7,699 bases of DNA from Gammaproteobacteria bacterium. Lineage in GTDB: Bacteria > Pseudomonadota > Gammaproteobacteria > Arenicellales > JAHEKD01. Under the pieces are notes generated by a model. It was not told the origin of the DNA. It worked only from the letters and a program-made list of their open reading frames with translations, and made no database searches. A program made the position numbers and the translations under genes. The stretch covers positions 1-7,699 of the forward strand of contig JAHEKD010000104.1 of assembly GCA_024638545.1 (NCBI GenBank). The letters are read 5' to 3'. Positions 1-6,312 of this stretch are shown in pieces; within the stretch, counting starts at the first letter, position 1; every line of letters begins with the position of its first letter.

Positions 1-70
1 CAGACAAGACCATCAGCAGGCCCATCAGCACTATACGCGCAGGAAGCATAAATTGTAGTGTTCTTAGCAT
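1..70 (-). CDS. 5' end of an unidentified gene, cut by the window edge
   Basis: On the minus strand an ATG at 70-68 opens a frame of 23 codons that stays open to the window edge. The ATG shares its A with the TAA stop of the upstream MFS gene (TAATG), a typical arrangement for translational coupling. The visible N-terminus begins MLRTLQFMLPARIVLMG and is hydrophobic, so a membrane segment or signal anchor is likely. In many gammaproteobacteria an LplT/Aas-type MFS gene is followed by, or fused to, a glycerophospholipid acyltransferase, so such an enzyme is a reasonable guess from context. The 23 residues contain no diagnostic acyltransferase motif and the function is not assigned. Confidence 0.5.
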   Translation of the reverse strand, partial: MLRTLQFMLPARIVLMGLLMVLS

Positions 71-1365
71 TAGCTGTATTTGAATGATTGCCTGTTAAAC
101 TTGGCTATAAAAATGAAGCTATAAATGAATATTATAATATTTATGAATGCCAGACAGGCGAAAAGCTGCAGGATTGTGCCGCCATTAGCTAAGAAAACGA
201 TTGCAAACAGTGCGGCAACCACCATAAATGCAGCATTAAGGATATTGTTACCGGCAATAATTCTCGACCGGTAGTTTTCGGGTGCATAATACTGGATAAA
301 TGTGTATAGCGGGACGATATACAGACCGCCACAAAAAGACATTGCCGTAAATGTCGCAATGATTAACAGGTTCCCGTTGCCTGAAATAAATTCCTTAAAG
401 CCCATAGCCTGCGTACCGACAATTGTTGGATCAAGAGTGGTAACGACAAAACCGAACAGGCTAAGGCCAAATGCCCCAACAGGCAGCATTTTAAGGCTGC
501 GACTTATCGTGTGTTTGGCACAATAACCGCAAAAAACAGAGCCAAAGCCGATACCAAGTGAAAATGTGGCTAAAAGCAGGGTGACAACCTCCTCGTCCGC
601 ATATAAATAATTCTTGGTGTAGGCGGGAAACTGGGCAAGAATGACTGCGCCGAAAAACCAGAACCACGAAATGCCGATGATGGCTAAAAATACCAGTCTG
701 TAGCTGACGATATGTCGAACGATATTGACAGATTCAGCGAGCAGGTTGAAATTGACCTTCAGGTCCGGGTCGACGGCGGCTGCGATAGGAATCTTGATGC
801 TGCTCAGCCAGCCAACGGCGGCAAAGAAAATGATCGCAATGGCGACCAGATAAGCGCCGTTATCAAATCCAATCATTAACCCGCCTGCGATCGTACCGAG
901 AAGTATCGCTAAAAACGTACCCATCTCCACCAGGCCGTTGCCGTTGACCAGATCAGCCTCGTCGAGGTGCTGCGGCAGAATGCCGTATTTAACCGGACCG
1001 AAAAAACTCGATTGGGCACCCATGCAAAATAGAATAATCAGCAGTAGAATTATGCTTTCGGTCAAAAATGCAATGGCACCAAAGCACATCAAAATAATCT
1101 CTGCAATTTTTATGGTGCGAATGTATCGGGATTTTTCCATTTTGTCTGCAAGCTGGCCGGCGAAGGCCGAAAATAGAAAATAGGGCAGGATAAACAGGCC
1201 TGCGCTCAGATTCACGAGGGTATCGGTGCTCAGACCTGACTTTGCAGCCAGCGAATAGGTGATTAGTATAATCAGCGCGTTCTTGTAAAGATTGTCGTTA
1301 AATGCTCCCAGAAATTGTGTCAGGAAATATGGTCCAAACCGTATTGACGCTAACAGCTTTATCAT
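70..1365 (-). CDS. MFS transporter of the LplT/Aas lysophospholipid-transporter type
   Basis: This 431-residue inner-membrane protein has the hydrophobic pattern of a 12-helix major facilitator. Recognisable family stretches are FLGAFNDNLYKNAL near residues 19-31, a motif-A-like loop GQLADKMEKSR at 70-80, and GAQSSFFGPVKYGILPQHL at 116-134. These resemble LplT and the MFS half of bifunctional Aas-type proteins, which flip lysophospholipids inward for re-acylation. E. coli LplT is about 397 residues, so this protein is full length and slightly long. No acyltransferase or AMP-binding domain is fused. The ATG start lies 18 bp after the msrB stop, and the stop codon overlaps the start of the next gene (TAATG), so the three are probably one transcript. 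The transported substrate is inferred from family resemblance. Confidence is high for an MFS transporter and moderate for the lysophospholipid role. Confidence 0.85.
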   Translation of the reverse strand: MIKLLASIRFGPYFLTQFLGAFNDNLYKNALIILITYSLAAKSGLSTDTLVNLSAGLFILPYFLFSAFAGQLADKMEKSRYIRTIKIAEIILMCFGAIAFLTESIILLLIILFCMGAQSSFFGPVKYGILPQHLDEADLVNGNGLVEMGTFLAILLGTIAGGLMIGFDNGAYLVAIAIIFFAAVGWLSSIKIPIAAAVDPDLKVNFNLLAESVNIVRHIVSYRLVFLAIIGISWFWFFGAVILAQFPAYTKNYLYADEEVVTLLLATFSLGIGFGSVFCGYCAKHTISRSLKMLPVGAFGLSLFGFVVTTLDPTIVGTQAMGFKEFISGNGNLLIIATFTAMSFCGGLYIVPLYTFIQYYAPENYRSRIIAGNNILNAAFMVVAALFAIVFLANGGTILQLFACLAFINIIIFIYSFIFIAKFNRQSFKYS

Positions 1366-1383
1366 GGATTGTTCAAAAGGGGT

Positions 1384-1797
1384 CTACTCCTGCTCTTCAA
1401 TTTTTTCCGAAGTGAAGTCCAGAGACGCTGAGTTTACACAATAACGCAGGCCTGTTGGTTTTGGTCCATCATTAAATACGTGTCCGAGGTGTGCATCACA
1501 TCGGCTGCAAATAATTTCCGTTCGGCGCATACCAAGGCCCAGGTCTGATTTTTCTGTTATTGATTCATTGTCCCTGGCCTGAGAAAAGCTCGGCCAGCCA
1601 CAACCATGGTCATATTTACTGTTGGAGTCAAACAGTGGTTCACCACAGCAGACGCACACGTAGGTACCGTCCTCAAAATGTGAATTGAACTTTCCCGTGA
1701 AGGGCCGTTCGGTACCCGCTTGACGGGTGACGTAATACTGTTCATCGGTGAGTTTCTGCTTCCACTCGGAGTCTGTTTTATGAATTTTCTTGCTCAT
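1384..1797 (-). CDS. msrB: Peptide-methionine (R)-S-oxide reductase MsrB
   Basis: This cytoplasmic repair enzyme reduces the R epimer of methionine sulfoxide in proteins. With the ATG start at 1797 the product is 137 residues, the same length as E. coli MsrB. Two CxxC pairs that bind the structural zinc are visible (C48/C51 in CVCCGEPLF and C97/C100 in [12 protein letters not shown]), as are the CGWPSF motif and the catalytic cysteine C120 in [14 protein letters not shown] longer reading from a TTG at 1827 adds ten residues, has no ribosome-binding site, and follows an in-frame TGA closely, so it was not chosen. The ribosome-binding site of the ATG is itself weak (AGAAAAG next to the start). 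The MFS gene follows 18 bp downstream. A possible promoter and a 7-bp inverted repeat lie just upstream, after the dinB stop. Confidence 0.96.
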   Translation of the reverse strand: MSKKIHKTDSEWKQKLTDEQYYVTRQAGTERPFTGKFNSHFEDGTYVCVCCGEPLFDSNSKYDHGCGWPSFSQARDNESITEKSDLGLGMRRTEIICSRCDAHLGHVFNDGPKPTGLRYCVNSASLDFTSEKIEEQE

Positions 1798-1836
1798 CTT
1801 TTCTGCGTCTCGTAAATTTTTATCCAATAGTCACAT

Positions 1837-1858
1837 TGTTTAAAATAAATCTTAAACA
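1837..1858. repeat. AT-rich inverted repeat upstream of msrB
   Basis: The arms TGTTTAA (1837-1843) and TTAAACA (1852-1858) are perfect complements separated by 8 bp. It sits 40-61 bp upstream of the msrB ATG and just downstream of a possible -10 box. It could be a repressor operator or a weak hairpin in the msrB leader. It has no U-tract of the length expected for a terminator. No regulator can be named. Confidence 0.45.
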
Positions 1859-1866
1859 GTACATTG

Positions 1867-1872
1867 ATTATA
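1867..1872 (-). promoter_or_regulatory. Possible -10 box for an msrB promoter
   Basis: The minus strand reads TATAAT here, an exact sigma-70 -10 consensus, just beyond the dinB stop codon and about 70 bp before the msrB start. No good TTGACA-like -35 is seen at 16-18 bp spacing. Because the local sequence ATTATAAT is itself palindromic and AT-rich, chance occurrence is possible. Confidence 0.3.
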
Positions 1873-1877
1873 ATGAC

Positions 1878-3044
1878 TTACTGTTTCTTTGGGTCTGTTT
1901 TTGAAAGCCCTTTAGCGCGGCTGAGTGCTGCACTGCCAAATTTTGTATTAATTCTGTCCGATATTTTATCCAGCGTGTAATCTGTATTTTCAAACAAGTC
2001 TGGCTGAAGCTCATTATCCTGGCTGAAGTTAGTCAAACCAACCCCCACCAACCTTAACGGGGTTACTGATTTTACAATATGGTTTGTGATCAGCTGACTC
2101 ACAGTTTTCCAGACTGTATCTGTCTGGTTCGTCGCGTGAACCAGAGAATCGCTGCGGGTGAATGTTTTAAAATCTTTACGTCTGTACTTGATTTGTATAG
2201 TTTTGGCGAACAAATTCTCACCGCGCATTCGCTCACAGACATTTTCAGTCAGTATTACGAATACACGCCGGATTTCAGTCAGGTCATCGATATCATTTGA
2301 AAAGGTTGTCTCCCTGGAAATTGATTTGGTAACGGATTCAACGTTCACCTTGCGACCATCAATGCCCCTGGACAAATTATATAAATGTTGAGCAGTTTGC
2401 GTGCCAAAGATATTTTCCAGCTGATCGAGTTTTTTTCTGCGCAAGTCATACACGCTATAAATTGCTTGTTCTTCGAGGCGTTTTGCCGACGATTTTCCCA
2501 CACCCCAGAGGCGGTTGACCGGCATCGGATCAAGAAATGACTGAATCTCGGATTCGTTCACGATTACAAATCCGTCCGGTTTGTCTGCATCACTGGCCAA
2601 CTTGGCCAGAAATTTATTGGGGGCAATCCCGACCGATGCGGTCAGGTTCAACTCACTTTGTATCTCCGACTTGATACGTTTAGCTATTGCTATCGGTGAA
2701 CCGAACAGCCTGGTGCTTTGATTAACATCCAAAAATGCTTCATCCAGCGACAGCGGCTGAACCAAGGGGGTATAGCGAAAAAAAATCGCTTTAATCTGTT
2801 TTGAAACTTCACTGTAGCGCTGGTGCCTGGGTTTAATAATGATGGCGTTTGGGCACAAGCGGCTGGCAGTGATCATCGGCATGGCGCTGTGCACGCCGTA
2901 TTTGCGGGCTTCGTAGTTGGCAGCAGAGACAACCCCGCGCTGTTTTGATGGGCCACCAACGATCACCGGTCTGGTTTTTATCTGCGGATTATCGAGTTCC
3001 TCCACTGACGCATAAAAGGCATCCATGTCGATATGGATTATCAT
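1878..3044 (-). CDS. dinB: DNA polymerase IV (Y-family translesion polymerase)
   Basis: This 388-residue error-prone polymerase copies past damaged bases. The N-terminus HIDMDAFYASVE holds catalytic aspartates D6 and D8 and the probable steric-gate residue Y11. The second catalytic pair D101/E102 lies in PLSLDEAFLDV. RGVVSAANYEARKYGV (36-51), SVGIAPNKFLAKLASDADKP and the helix-hairpin-helix-like RLWGVGKSSAKRL are typical of the family. A QPDLF motif near residues 347-351 is a good candidate for sliding-clamp binding. It is followed by about 37 residues (DRINTKFGSAALSRA and a basic tail) that make the protein longer than E. coli DinB (351 residues) but are common in related orthologs. The ATG start lies 31 bp after the sulfurtransferase stop. 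No LexA/SOS box (CTGT-N8-ACAG type) is visible in that gap, so expression may depend on the upstream operon. Confidence 0.96.
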   Translation of the reverse strand: MIIHIDMDAFYASVEELDNPQIKTRPVIVGGPSKQRGVVSAANYEARKYGVHSAMPMITASRLCPNAIIIKPRHQRYSEVSKQIKAIFFRYTPLVQPLSLDEAFLDVNQSTRLFGSPIAIAKRIKSEIQSELNLTASVGIAPNKFLAKLASDADKPDGFVIVNESEIQSFLDPMPVNRLWGVGKSSAKRLEEQAIYSVYDLRRKKLDQLENIFGTQTAQHLYNLSRGIDGRKVNVESVTKSISRETTFSNDIDDLTEIRRVFVILTENVCERMRGENLFAKTIQIKYRRKDFKTFTRSDSLVHATNQTDTVWKTVSQLITNHIVKSVTPLRLVGVGLTNFSQDNELQPDLFENTDYTLDKISDRINTKFGSAALSRAKGLSKTDPKKQ

Positions 3045-3075
3045 TTCGCTATTCCACTTGCGGCACTGTCTAGCC

Positions 3076-3891
3076 TTATTGTTCGATAGGCGTATCTGCT
3101 GAATTTCCCCATTCTGACCACGAGCCTGGGTATGCTTTGACGTGTTGATAACCCAGATATTTTAGCAGAATCGAACTGTGAGCAGAGCGGTGGTGGGTCT
3201 GACAGTGAGGCACGATAGTCTTTTCTGCTGTAATGCCTTTATTAGCGAGTAATTCGATCAGTTGTGCATCAGGCTTGTAACGAAAACCGTTTTGCATGTC
3301 AATGGTGTCCAGCCAGTTTAAATTGACTGCACCTGGAATGTGGCCATTACGATTCGCACGCGGTTTCAAACCAGCGTACTCTTCTGCTGTTCGCGCATCC
3401 CAGATGACAACCTGCGGATTATCGAGGTTTGCAAGGATAAATGCTTTATCGGCAATCTTACTTTTATCATATTCAAGCTCCATGATTTCTACTGGCGTTG
3501 ACAGGTTTGCAGTCTGCTCAAGTCCCAGACCTGATTGCGCCCAGGCATGTAATCCACCGTTGATCAGATGCAGATTGTTAAAATCCAGTATATCCAGCGT
3601 CCATAACAGACGCGACGCTTTGCCGTTGCCTTCATCATCATAGGCAATAATGTATTTTTCTTTGCTAATGCCGGCCTGTGCCAGTGCATGAGCGATACTG
3701 GCGGCGGCCGGCAATGTCCCCGGCGAGGGTGCAATCCCGCTCACCAGGTGCCGGTAATCAAAAAACATTGCGCCCGGGATATGGTGTTTTGAGTAGGATT
3801 GGGCCGTCGTGACATCAATGATCAATGCGTTGCCGTGTGCAGCCTTTTCTCTAACAGCGAGGGGTTCCAGCAGCAGGTCAGCACTCATCAT
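3076..3891 (-). CDS. RhdA-like tandem rhodanese sulfurtransferase
   Basis: This is a thiosulfate/3-mercaptopyruvate sulfurtransferase-type protein of 271 residues made of two rhodanese modules. The N-terminal module (about residues 10-125; DVTTAQSYSKHHIPGA, then AYDDEGNGKASRLLWTL) has Asp where the catalytic cysteine would be and is presumably structural. The C-terminal module (about 150-265) carries WDARTAEEYAG, GHIPGAVNL and the active-site loop HCQTHHRS, with catalytic cysteine near residue 230. CQTHHR is the loop known from Azotobacter vinelandii RhdA, whose length (271) matches. The physiological sulfur donor and acceptor are not shown by the sequence. The upstream CYTH gene ends 3 bp before the ATG; a TTG fills that gap, and ATGs at 3891 and 3888 are alternative starts. 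The tight spacing implies translational coupling. Confidence 0.93.
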   Translation of the reverse strand: MMSADLLLEPLAVREKAAHGNALIIDVTTAQSYSKHHIPGAMFFDYRHLVSGIAPSPGTLPAAASIAHALAQAGISKEKYIIAYDDEGNGKASRLLWTLDILDFNNLHLINGGLHAWAQSGLGLEQTANLSTPVEIMELEYDKSKIADKAFILANLDNPQVVIWDARTAEEYAGLKPRANRNGHIPGAVNLNWLDTIDMQNGFRYKPDAQLIELLANKGITAEKTIVPHCQTHHRSAHSSILLKYLGYQHVKAYPGSWSEWGNSADTPIEQ

Positions 3892-3894
3892 CAA

Positions 3895-4362
3895 TTACCA
3901 GATCGTGTATGGATTAAGGGCGAGTCGCGAATTACGATAAGGCGTCTCCCCGGTGACTTCCTCTTTAATCCATTCCGGTATCTCAAATGGCTGATCTTCC
4001 GACTCAAGCTCAATTTCGGCTATGGTCAGGCCCTTATTACTCCCCTTATAGACATCAATCACCCATAGATCGCCATCATGCATCACGGTATGGCGAACTT
4101 TTTTTACAGTCGGCGCCTGCGACTCGAGTAATATTGATTTGGCATCATTAATCGGTACCTCATACTCATACTCCGTTCTGGATATGCCGAATCTCGGGCC
4201 TTTGAATGTCATAAAACCGTGCTGGCCGGTGACTCGAATGCGTACCGTTATGCCGTTACCCGATGCTGAAGCGAGGTAGCCCTGGATTATCGGTTCACTT
4301 TTAACAATATCTTTTTTCCAATTTTTGTTTTTTGTTAAGAACTTTCTTTCAATTTCAATCAT
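3895..4362 (-). CDS. CYTH-domain protein (probable triphosphatase-family enzyme)
   Basis: This 155-residue single-domain protein has the CYTH signature EIERK at residues 3-7. Alternating charged residues expected to line the triphosphate tunnel follow: RIR at 41-43, TFKG at 52-55, EYEYE at 64-68, KKVRH at 87-91, D103 in WVIDVY and AEIELE at 115-120. Small bacterial CYTH proteins of this type bind divalent metal and often hydrolyse inorganic triphosphate; some relatives are class IV adenylate cyclases or thiamine-triphosphatases. Sequence alone does not fix the substrate. The gene starts 73 bp after the znuA stop and ends 3 bp before the sulfurtransferase ATG. No convincing Shine-Dalgarno precedes the ATG, which matches other starts on this strand. 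Confidence is high for the fold and moderate for triphosphatase activity. Confidence 0.9.
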   Translation of the reverse strand: MIEIERKFLTKNKNWKKDIVKSEPIIQGYLASASGNGITVRIRVTGQHGFMTFKGPRFGISRTEYEYEVPINDAKSILLESQAPTVKKVRHTVMHDGDLWVIDVYKGSNKGLTIAEIELESEDQPFEIPEWIKEEVTGETPYRNSRLALNPYTIW

Positions 4363-4435
4363 GAGATAGGGTATTGATCATATCCAGTTAAGCAAGGTAT
4401 CCACGATGATAGGGATATCGATAATGAAATCAAGT

Positions 4436-5323
4436 TCAATCTGAAAAACATTTGGTAAAGTTACTTCCAAGATTTCTCATTAAATCAAAATAGAGCTCGG
4501 GACCAGGCGTTAATCCAACACCGACCGGGTCCAGGATACCGTTTTTTATGCCTGCGTTTTCGGCTATTGTTTTCACCAGCCGGTCTGAATACTGTGGTTC
4601 CCGGAATATACACCTTACATCATGCGCCCTGATGCTTTTCTGAATGTTCAGTGCCAGCTTTACAGACGCTGGAATACCCGAATCCAGCGCGATTGCACCG
4701 GCAAATTTGAGATTGTAACGCTCTTCAAAATACTGATAAGCATCGTGTTGGGTCATGAAGGCCAGGTCACTAAAACCGCTGAGCTGTATGTTCAGAGCAT
4801 TGTCGAGCTCATCCAGTTTGCCCAGAGTGTGCTCCAGGTTTGTATTATACAACTTGGCGTTTGAGTTATCGATTTCAGCAAGCTGGTGGGCGATAATCGT
4901 GGCCATTGATTTAGCGTTCTCGGGGTTCAGCCATAGATGCGGGTCAATCTGCGCATAAATCTGGCCTGTATGAGCGCCATGCCTGTGGTCTCTTGGTGGA
5001 AGTCGCTTGAGCTGCTCAAATTCACTCATTTCAATCACAGTCAACTTGCCGCTGCCCGAGTCGATGATGCGATGCATAAATCCTTCAAATCTTCGGTCGA
5101 TCATGAATACAAGGTTTGCCCGCTGCAGGGCGCGGATGTCAGAGGGTTTTAACTGAACATCATGCGGTGAAGCGCTGCTGTCGATGATCAGCACGGCGTG
5201 CGTCTGTTCACCAAGAATGGATTGAACCAGAGAGTGCAGTGGTTTTATGGTGACCGCGACATTGAGTGCAAATACCGGCCAGGATATTAGATTGACGATG
5301 ATGAGCAGGGCAATTTTTTTCAT
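4436..5323 (-). CDS. znuA: Zinc ABC transporter periplasmic binding protein ZnuA
   Basis: This is the periplasmic Zn(II) receptor of the ZnuABC importer. From the ATG at 5323 the product is 295 residues, with a Sec signal peptide (MKKIALLIIV... ending WPVFA, probable cleavage near residue 19). Conserved metal-site histidines are H54 (SPHDVQLKPSD), H129 (DPHLWLNP) and H193 (QHDAYQYFEERY). The position before H54 is proline where E. coli ZnuA has glutamate. The His-rich loop is unusually short (DHRHGAHTG, about 113-121). C238 (RCIFREPQYSD) and C292 near the C-terminus match the disulfide pair of E. coli ZnuA. A TTG at 5362 would add 13 residues ahead of the signal peptide and is rejected as the start. 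The gene is divergent from zur, with a Zur operator between them, and its partners znuC and znuB lie on the other side of zur. Confidence 0.95.
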   Translation of the reverse strand: MKKIALLIIVNLISWPVFALNVAVTIKPLHSLVQSILGEQTHAVLIIDSSASPHDVQLKPSDIRALQRANLVFMIDRRFEGFMHRIIDSGSGKLTVIEMSEFEQLKRLPPRDHRHGAHTGQIYAQIDPHLWLNPENAKSMATIIAHQLAEIDNSNAKLYNTNLEHTLGKLDELDNALNIQLSGFSDLAFMTQHDAYQYFEERYNLKFAGAIALDSGIPASVKLALNIQKSIRAHDVRCIFREPQYSDRLVKTIAENAGIKNGILDPVGVGLTPGPELYFDLMRNLGSNFTKCFSD

Positions 5324-5374
5324 GATAAGGCCAGGTTGCGGAATGGTGATTTGTATTTCCAATCGTGAATGCGT

Positions 5375-5387
5375 GTTATAGTATAAC
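5375..5387. promoter_or_regulatory. Zur operator (zinc-responsive) between znuA and zur
   Basis: The sequence GTTATAGTATAAC is a perfect 13-bp palindrome about a central G. It matches the core of the known gammaproteobacterial Zur box (TGTTATA-N-TATAACA); the outer base is conserved on the left (T5374) but is G5388 on the right. It lies 52 bp from the znuA ATG and 27 bp from the zur ATG. Both strands contain -10-like hexamers inside the box (TATAGT on plus, TATACT on minus), so bound Zur would block RNA polymerase for znuA and for zur itself. No strong -35 elements are evident. The regulatory role is inferred from the motif match plus the flanking genes. Confidence 0.88.
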
Positions 5388-5413
5388 GTAACATAAAATA
5401 AAGATTGAATAAA

Positions 5414-5872
5414 ATGTTCGAATCACACTTCCACAACGAATGTATTCATTCGGCGCTGAGCAATGCTGAGAAGATTTGCATGGTCAAAGGGTTACGGCTG
5501 ACGGATCTTCGAAAACGGGTTCTGGAACTGGTTTGGGCAAGCCATGGACCTGTCAAAGCCTATGATATCCTGGATAAGCTGGGTGACAAAAGCGCCTCTG
5601 CAAAACCGCCAACGGTATACCGCAGTCTTGATTTTCTGAAAGAGCATGGTCTGGTGCATAAATTGAACAGTCTTAATGCGTATGTTGGCTGCTCACATCC
5701 GCACGAGAGGCATGTCTGCTATTTTTTGATCTGCAAAGGTTGCCACCAGGTCAAAGAGTGCTGCAATCGAACCCTGACAAAAGCGATTAACAGCACCTCA
5801 GATGAACATCATTTCAGACCCTCCAGCATAACTCTCGAAATTGAGGGTTTATGTGAACACTGCTCGAAATAG
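5414..5872 (+). CDS. zur: Zinc uptake regulator Zur (Fur family)
   Basis: This is a zinc-sensing transcriptional repressor of 152 residues. The N-terminal winged helix includes GLRLTDLRKRVLELVW and the recognition region KPPTVYRSLDFLKEHGLVHKL (about 64-84). The AKPPTVYRSL form is characteristic of Zur rather than Fur. The C-terminal half carries two CxxC pairs for the structural zinc (C107/C110 and C147/C150). By comparison with E. coli Zur, the second site is likely H82, C93, H100 and E115. The ATG at 5414 was chosen over a TTG three codons upstream, which lacks a ribosome-binding site. Zur senses excess zinc and represses znuA and, through the same operator, probably its own transcript. In related bacteria znuCB follows zur closely; here 448 bp intervene because of an inserted element and a leader. 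Confidence 0.95.
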   Translation: MFESHFHNECIHSALSNAEKICMVKGLRLTDLRKRVLELVWASHGPVKAYDILDKLGDKSASAKPPTVYRSLDFLKEHGLVHKLNSLNAYVGCSHPHERHVCYFLICKGCHQVKECCNRTLTKAINSTSDEHHFRPSSITLEIEGLCEHCSK

Positions 5873-6132
5873 CCAAATTAATGCACCAGTCGGCATGATC
5901 ATTGTCTTTTACACATCTGCAAAGGTTCTTGCCAAACCCGGGCGACGCCCGATCCTGTGGCTGTTTTAGTCGGAAATTCTTAGAATATGGAACTACCTAA
6001 GATATGTTAAATCAACAAAAGCAGATCATTAATATTGATCACCACTTTAAACTCACATGGTCATCGACATTGATGAATTCTCCTGTTTCAAAAGATTGCC
6101 CCAGATTCTCAAACAGTGATCCGGTGGTGCGG
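5873..6132. other. Non-coding interval after zur, before the inserted element
   Basis: No convincing gene is seen in these 260 bp. A short GC hairpin, CGGGC-GAC-GCCCG (5939-5951), is followed only after about 12 nt by TTTT, so it is a poor intrinsic terminator. A TAGAAT hexamer at 5981-5986 could be a -10 box for a znuCB promoter but lacks a clear -35. A quasi-palindrome, GATCATTAATATTGATC, lies at 6024-6040. The stretch is AT-rich compared with the element that follows and probably served as a promoter/leader for znuCB or as read-through sequence from zur. Confidence 0.5.
6024..6040. repeat. Quasi-palindrome in the znuCB leader
   Basis: The sequence GATCATTAATATTGATC has perfect 5-bp outer arms (GATCA/TGATC), with two further complementary positions inside. 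It does not match the Zur box. It could be an unrelated operator or chance AT-rich symmetry. Confidence 0.3.
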
Positions 6133-6136
6133 CTAG
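6133..6136. repeat. Left candidate target-site duplication (CTAG)
   Basis: CTAG directly outside the left terminal inverted repeat is repeated at 6313-6316 directly outside the right one. Because CTAG is self-complementary it could instead be the outermost 4 bp of the inverted repeat. The two readings cannot be separated from one copy. Confidence 0.6.
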
Positions 6137-6151
6137 TCCGCATTTCTCACC
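6137..6151. repeat. Left terminal inverted repeat of the MITE-like element
   Basis: TCCGCATTTCTCACC is the inverted partner of 6298-6312, with only the first base differing. Including the flanking CTAG, the match is 18 of 19 positions. Confidence 0.8.
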
Positions 6152-6205
6152 ATCCTGCTACTGCGACGGTCCCTTGCCACGCCCTGTGGGCATTTTACTC
6201 GGTCA

Positions 6206-6242
6206 GGGTCCTCGACATCGTGTCAACGATGCCTGCGGGCCC
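6206..6242. repeat. Nested hairpin inside the MITE-like element
   Basis: The outer arms GGGTCC (6206-6211) and GGGCCC (6237-6242) pair as RNA with one G-U. They enclose a perfect 6-bp stem, CATCGT (6216-6221) and ACGATG (6226-6231), with a GTCA loop. A smaller hairpin, GCCC-TGT-GGGC, at 6181-6191 is followed by ATTTTA. Transcribed from zur toward znuC, these would fold in the mRNA and could stabilise the transcript or hinder read-through. Confidence 0.55.
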
Positions 6243-6297
6243 TTTGGTCGTAAAGTCCATACAGGCCGCATCCTCTAACCGTCTCGCTACGAAATCC

Positions 6298-6312
6298 GGT
6301 GAGAAATGCGGG
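6298..6312. repeat. Right terminal inverted repeat of the MITE-like element
   Basis: GGTGAGAAATGCGGG is the inverted partner of 6137-6151. It contains an ATG (6306-6308) in frame with znuC, preceded by the purine-rich GGTGAG at only 2 nt spacing. Confidence 0.8.

Larger units (their letters stand above)
6137..6312. mobile_element. MITE-like non-autonomous element between zur and znuC
   Basis: This insertion of about 176 bp is bounded by inverted repeats. Left is TCCGCATTTCTCACC (6137-6151) and right is GGTGAGAAATGCGGG (6298-6312), complementary at 14 of 15 positions with the outermost base differing. CTAG flanks both sides. Weaker complementarity continues inward (GCGACGGT on the left; the right arm read inward gives GCGAGACGGT). 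It carries no transposase and has internal hairpins (6181-6191 and 6206-6242). It is visibly more GC-rich than the AT-rich leader to its left. Small size, inverted ends, a flanking duplication and lack of coding are the definition of a MITE. A 4-bp duplication and CC-type ends are compatible with an IS1380-like parent, but that is a tentative recollection. It separates znuC from zur and ends only 8 bp before the znuC GTG. Confidence 0.75.

Noticed and set aside
1798..1827. TTG at 1827 as an extended msrB start
   Set aside because: It has no ribosome-binding site, and the ATG at 1797 gives the usual 137-residue MsrB length.
3045..3075. SOS (LexA) box upstream of dinB
   Set aside because: No CTGT/ACAG pair with suitable spacing is present in the gap.
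3296..3643. A 115-codon open frame on the plus strand inside the sulfurtransferase gene
   Set aside because: It lies opposite conserved rhodanese motifs, has no recognisable domain, and is explained as an antisense shadow.
4363..4435. Terminator or strong promoter between znuA and the CYTH gene
   Set aside because: Only short repeats such as CCCTATC (twice on the minus strand) and a weak TATGAT were seen, with no stem plus T-run and no convincing -35.
5324..5362. TTG at 5362 as an extended znuA start
   Set aside because: It would place 13 residues before a normal Sec signal peptide that begins at the ATG 5323.
5939..5951. CGGGC-GAC-GCCCG hairpin as the zur terminator
   Set aside because: The stem is only 5 bp and the nearest T-run is about 12 nt downstream, so it does not fit an intrinsic terminator.
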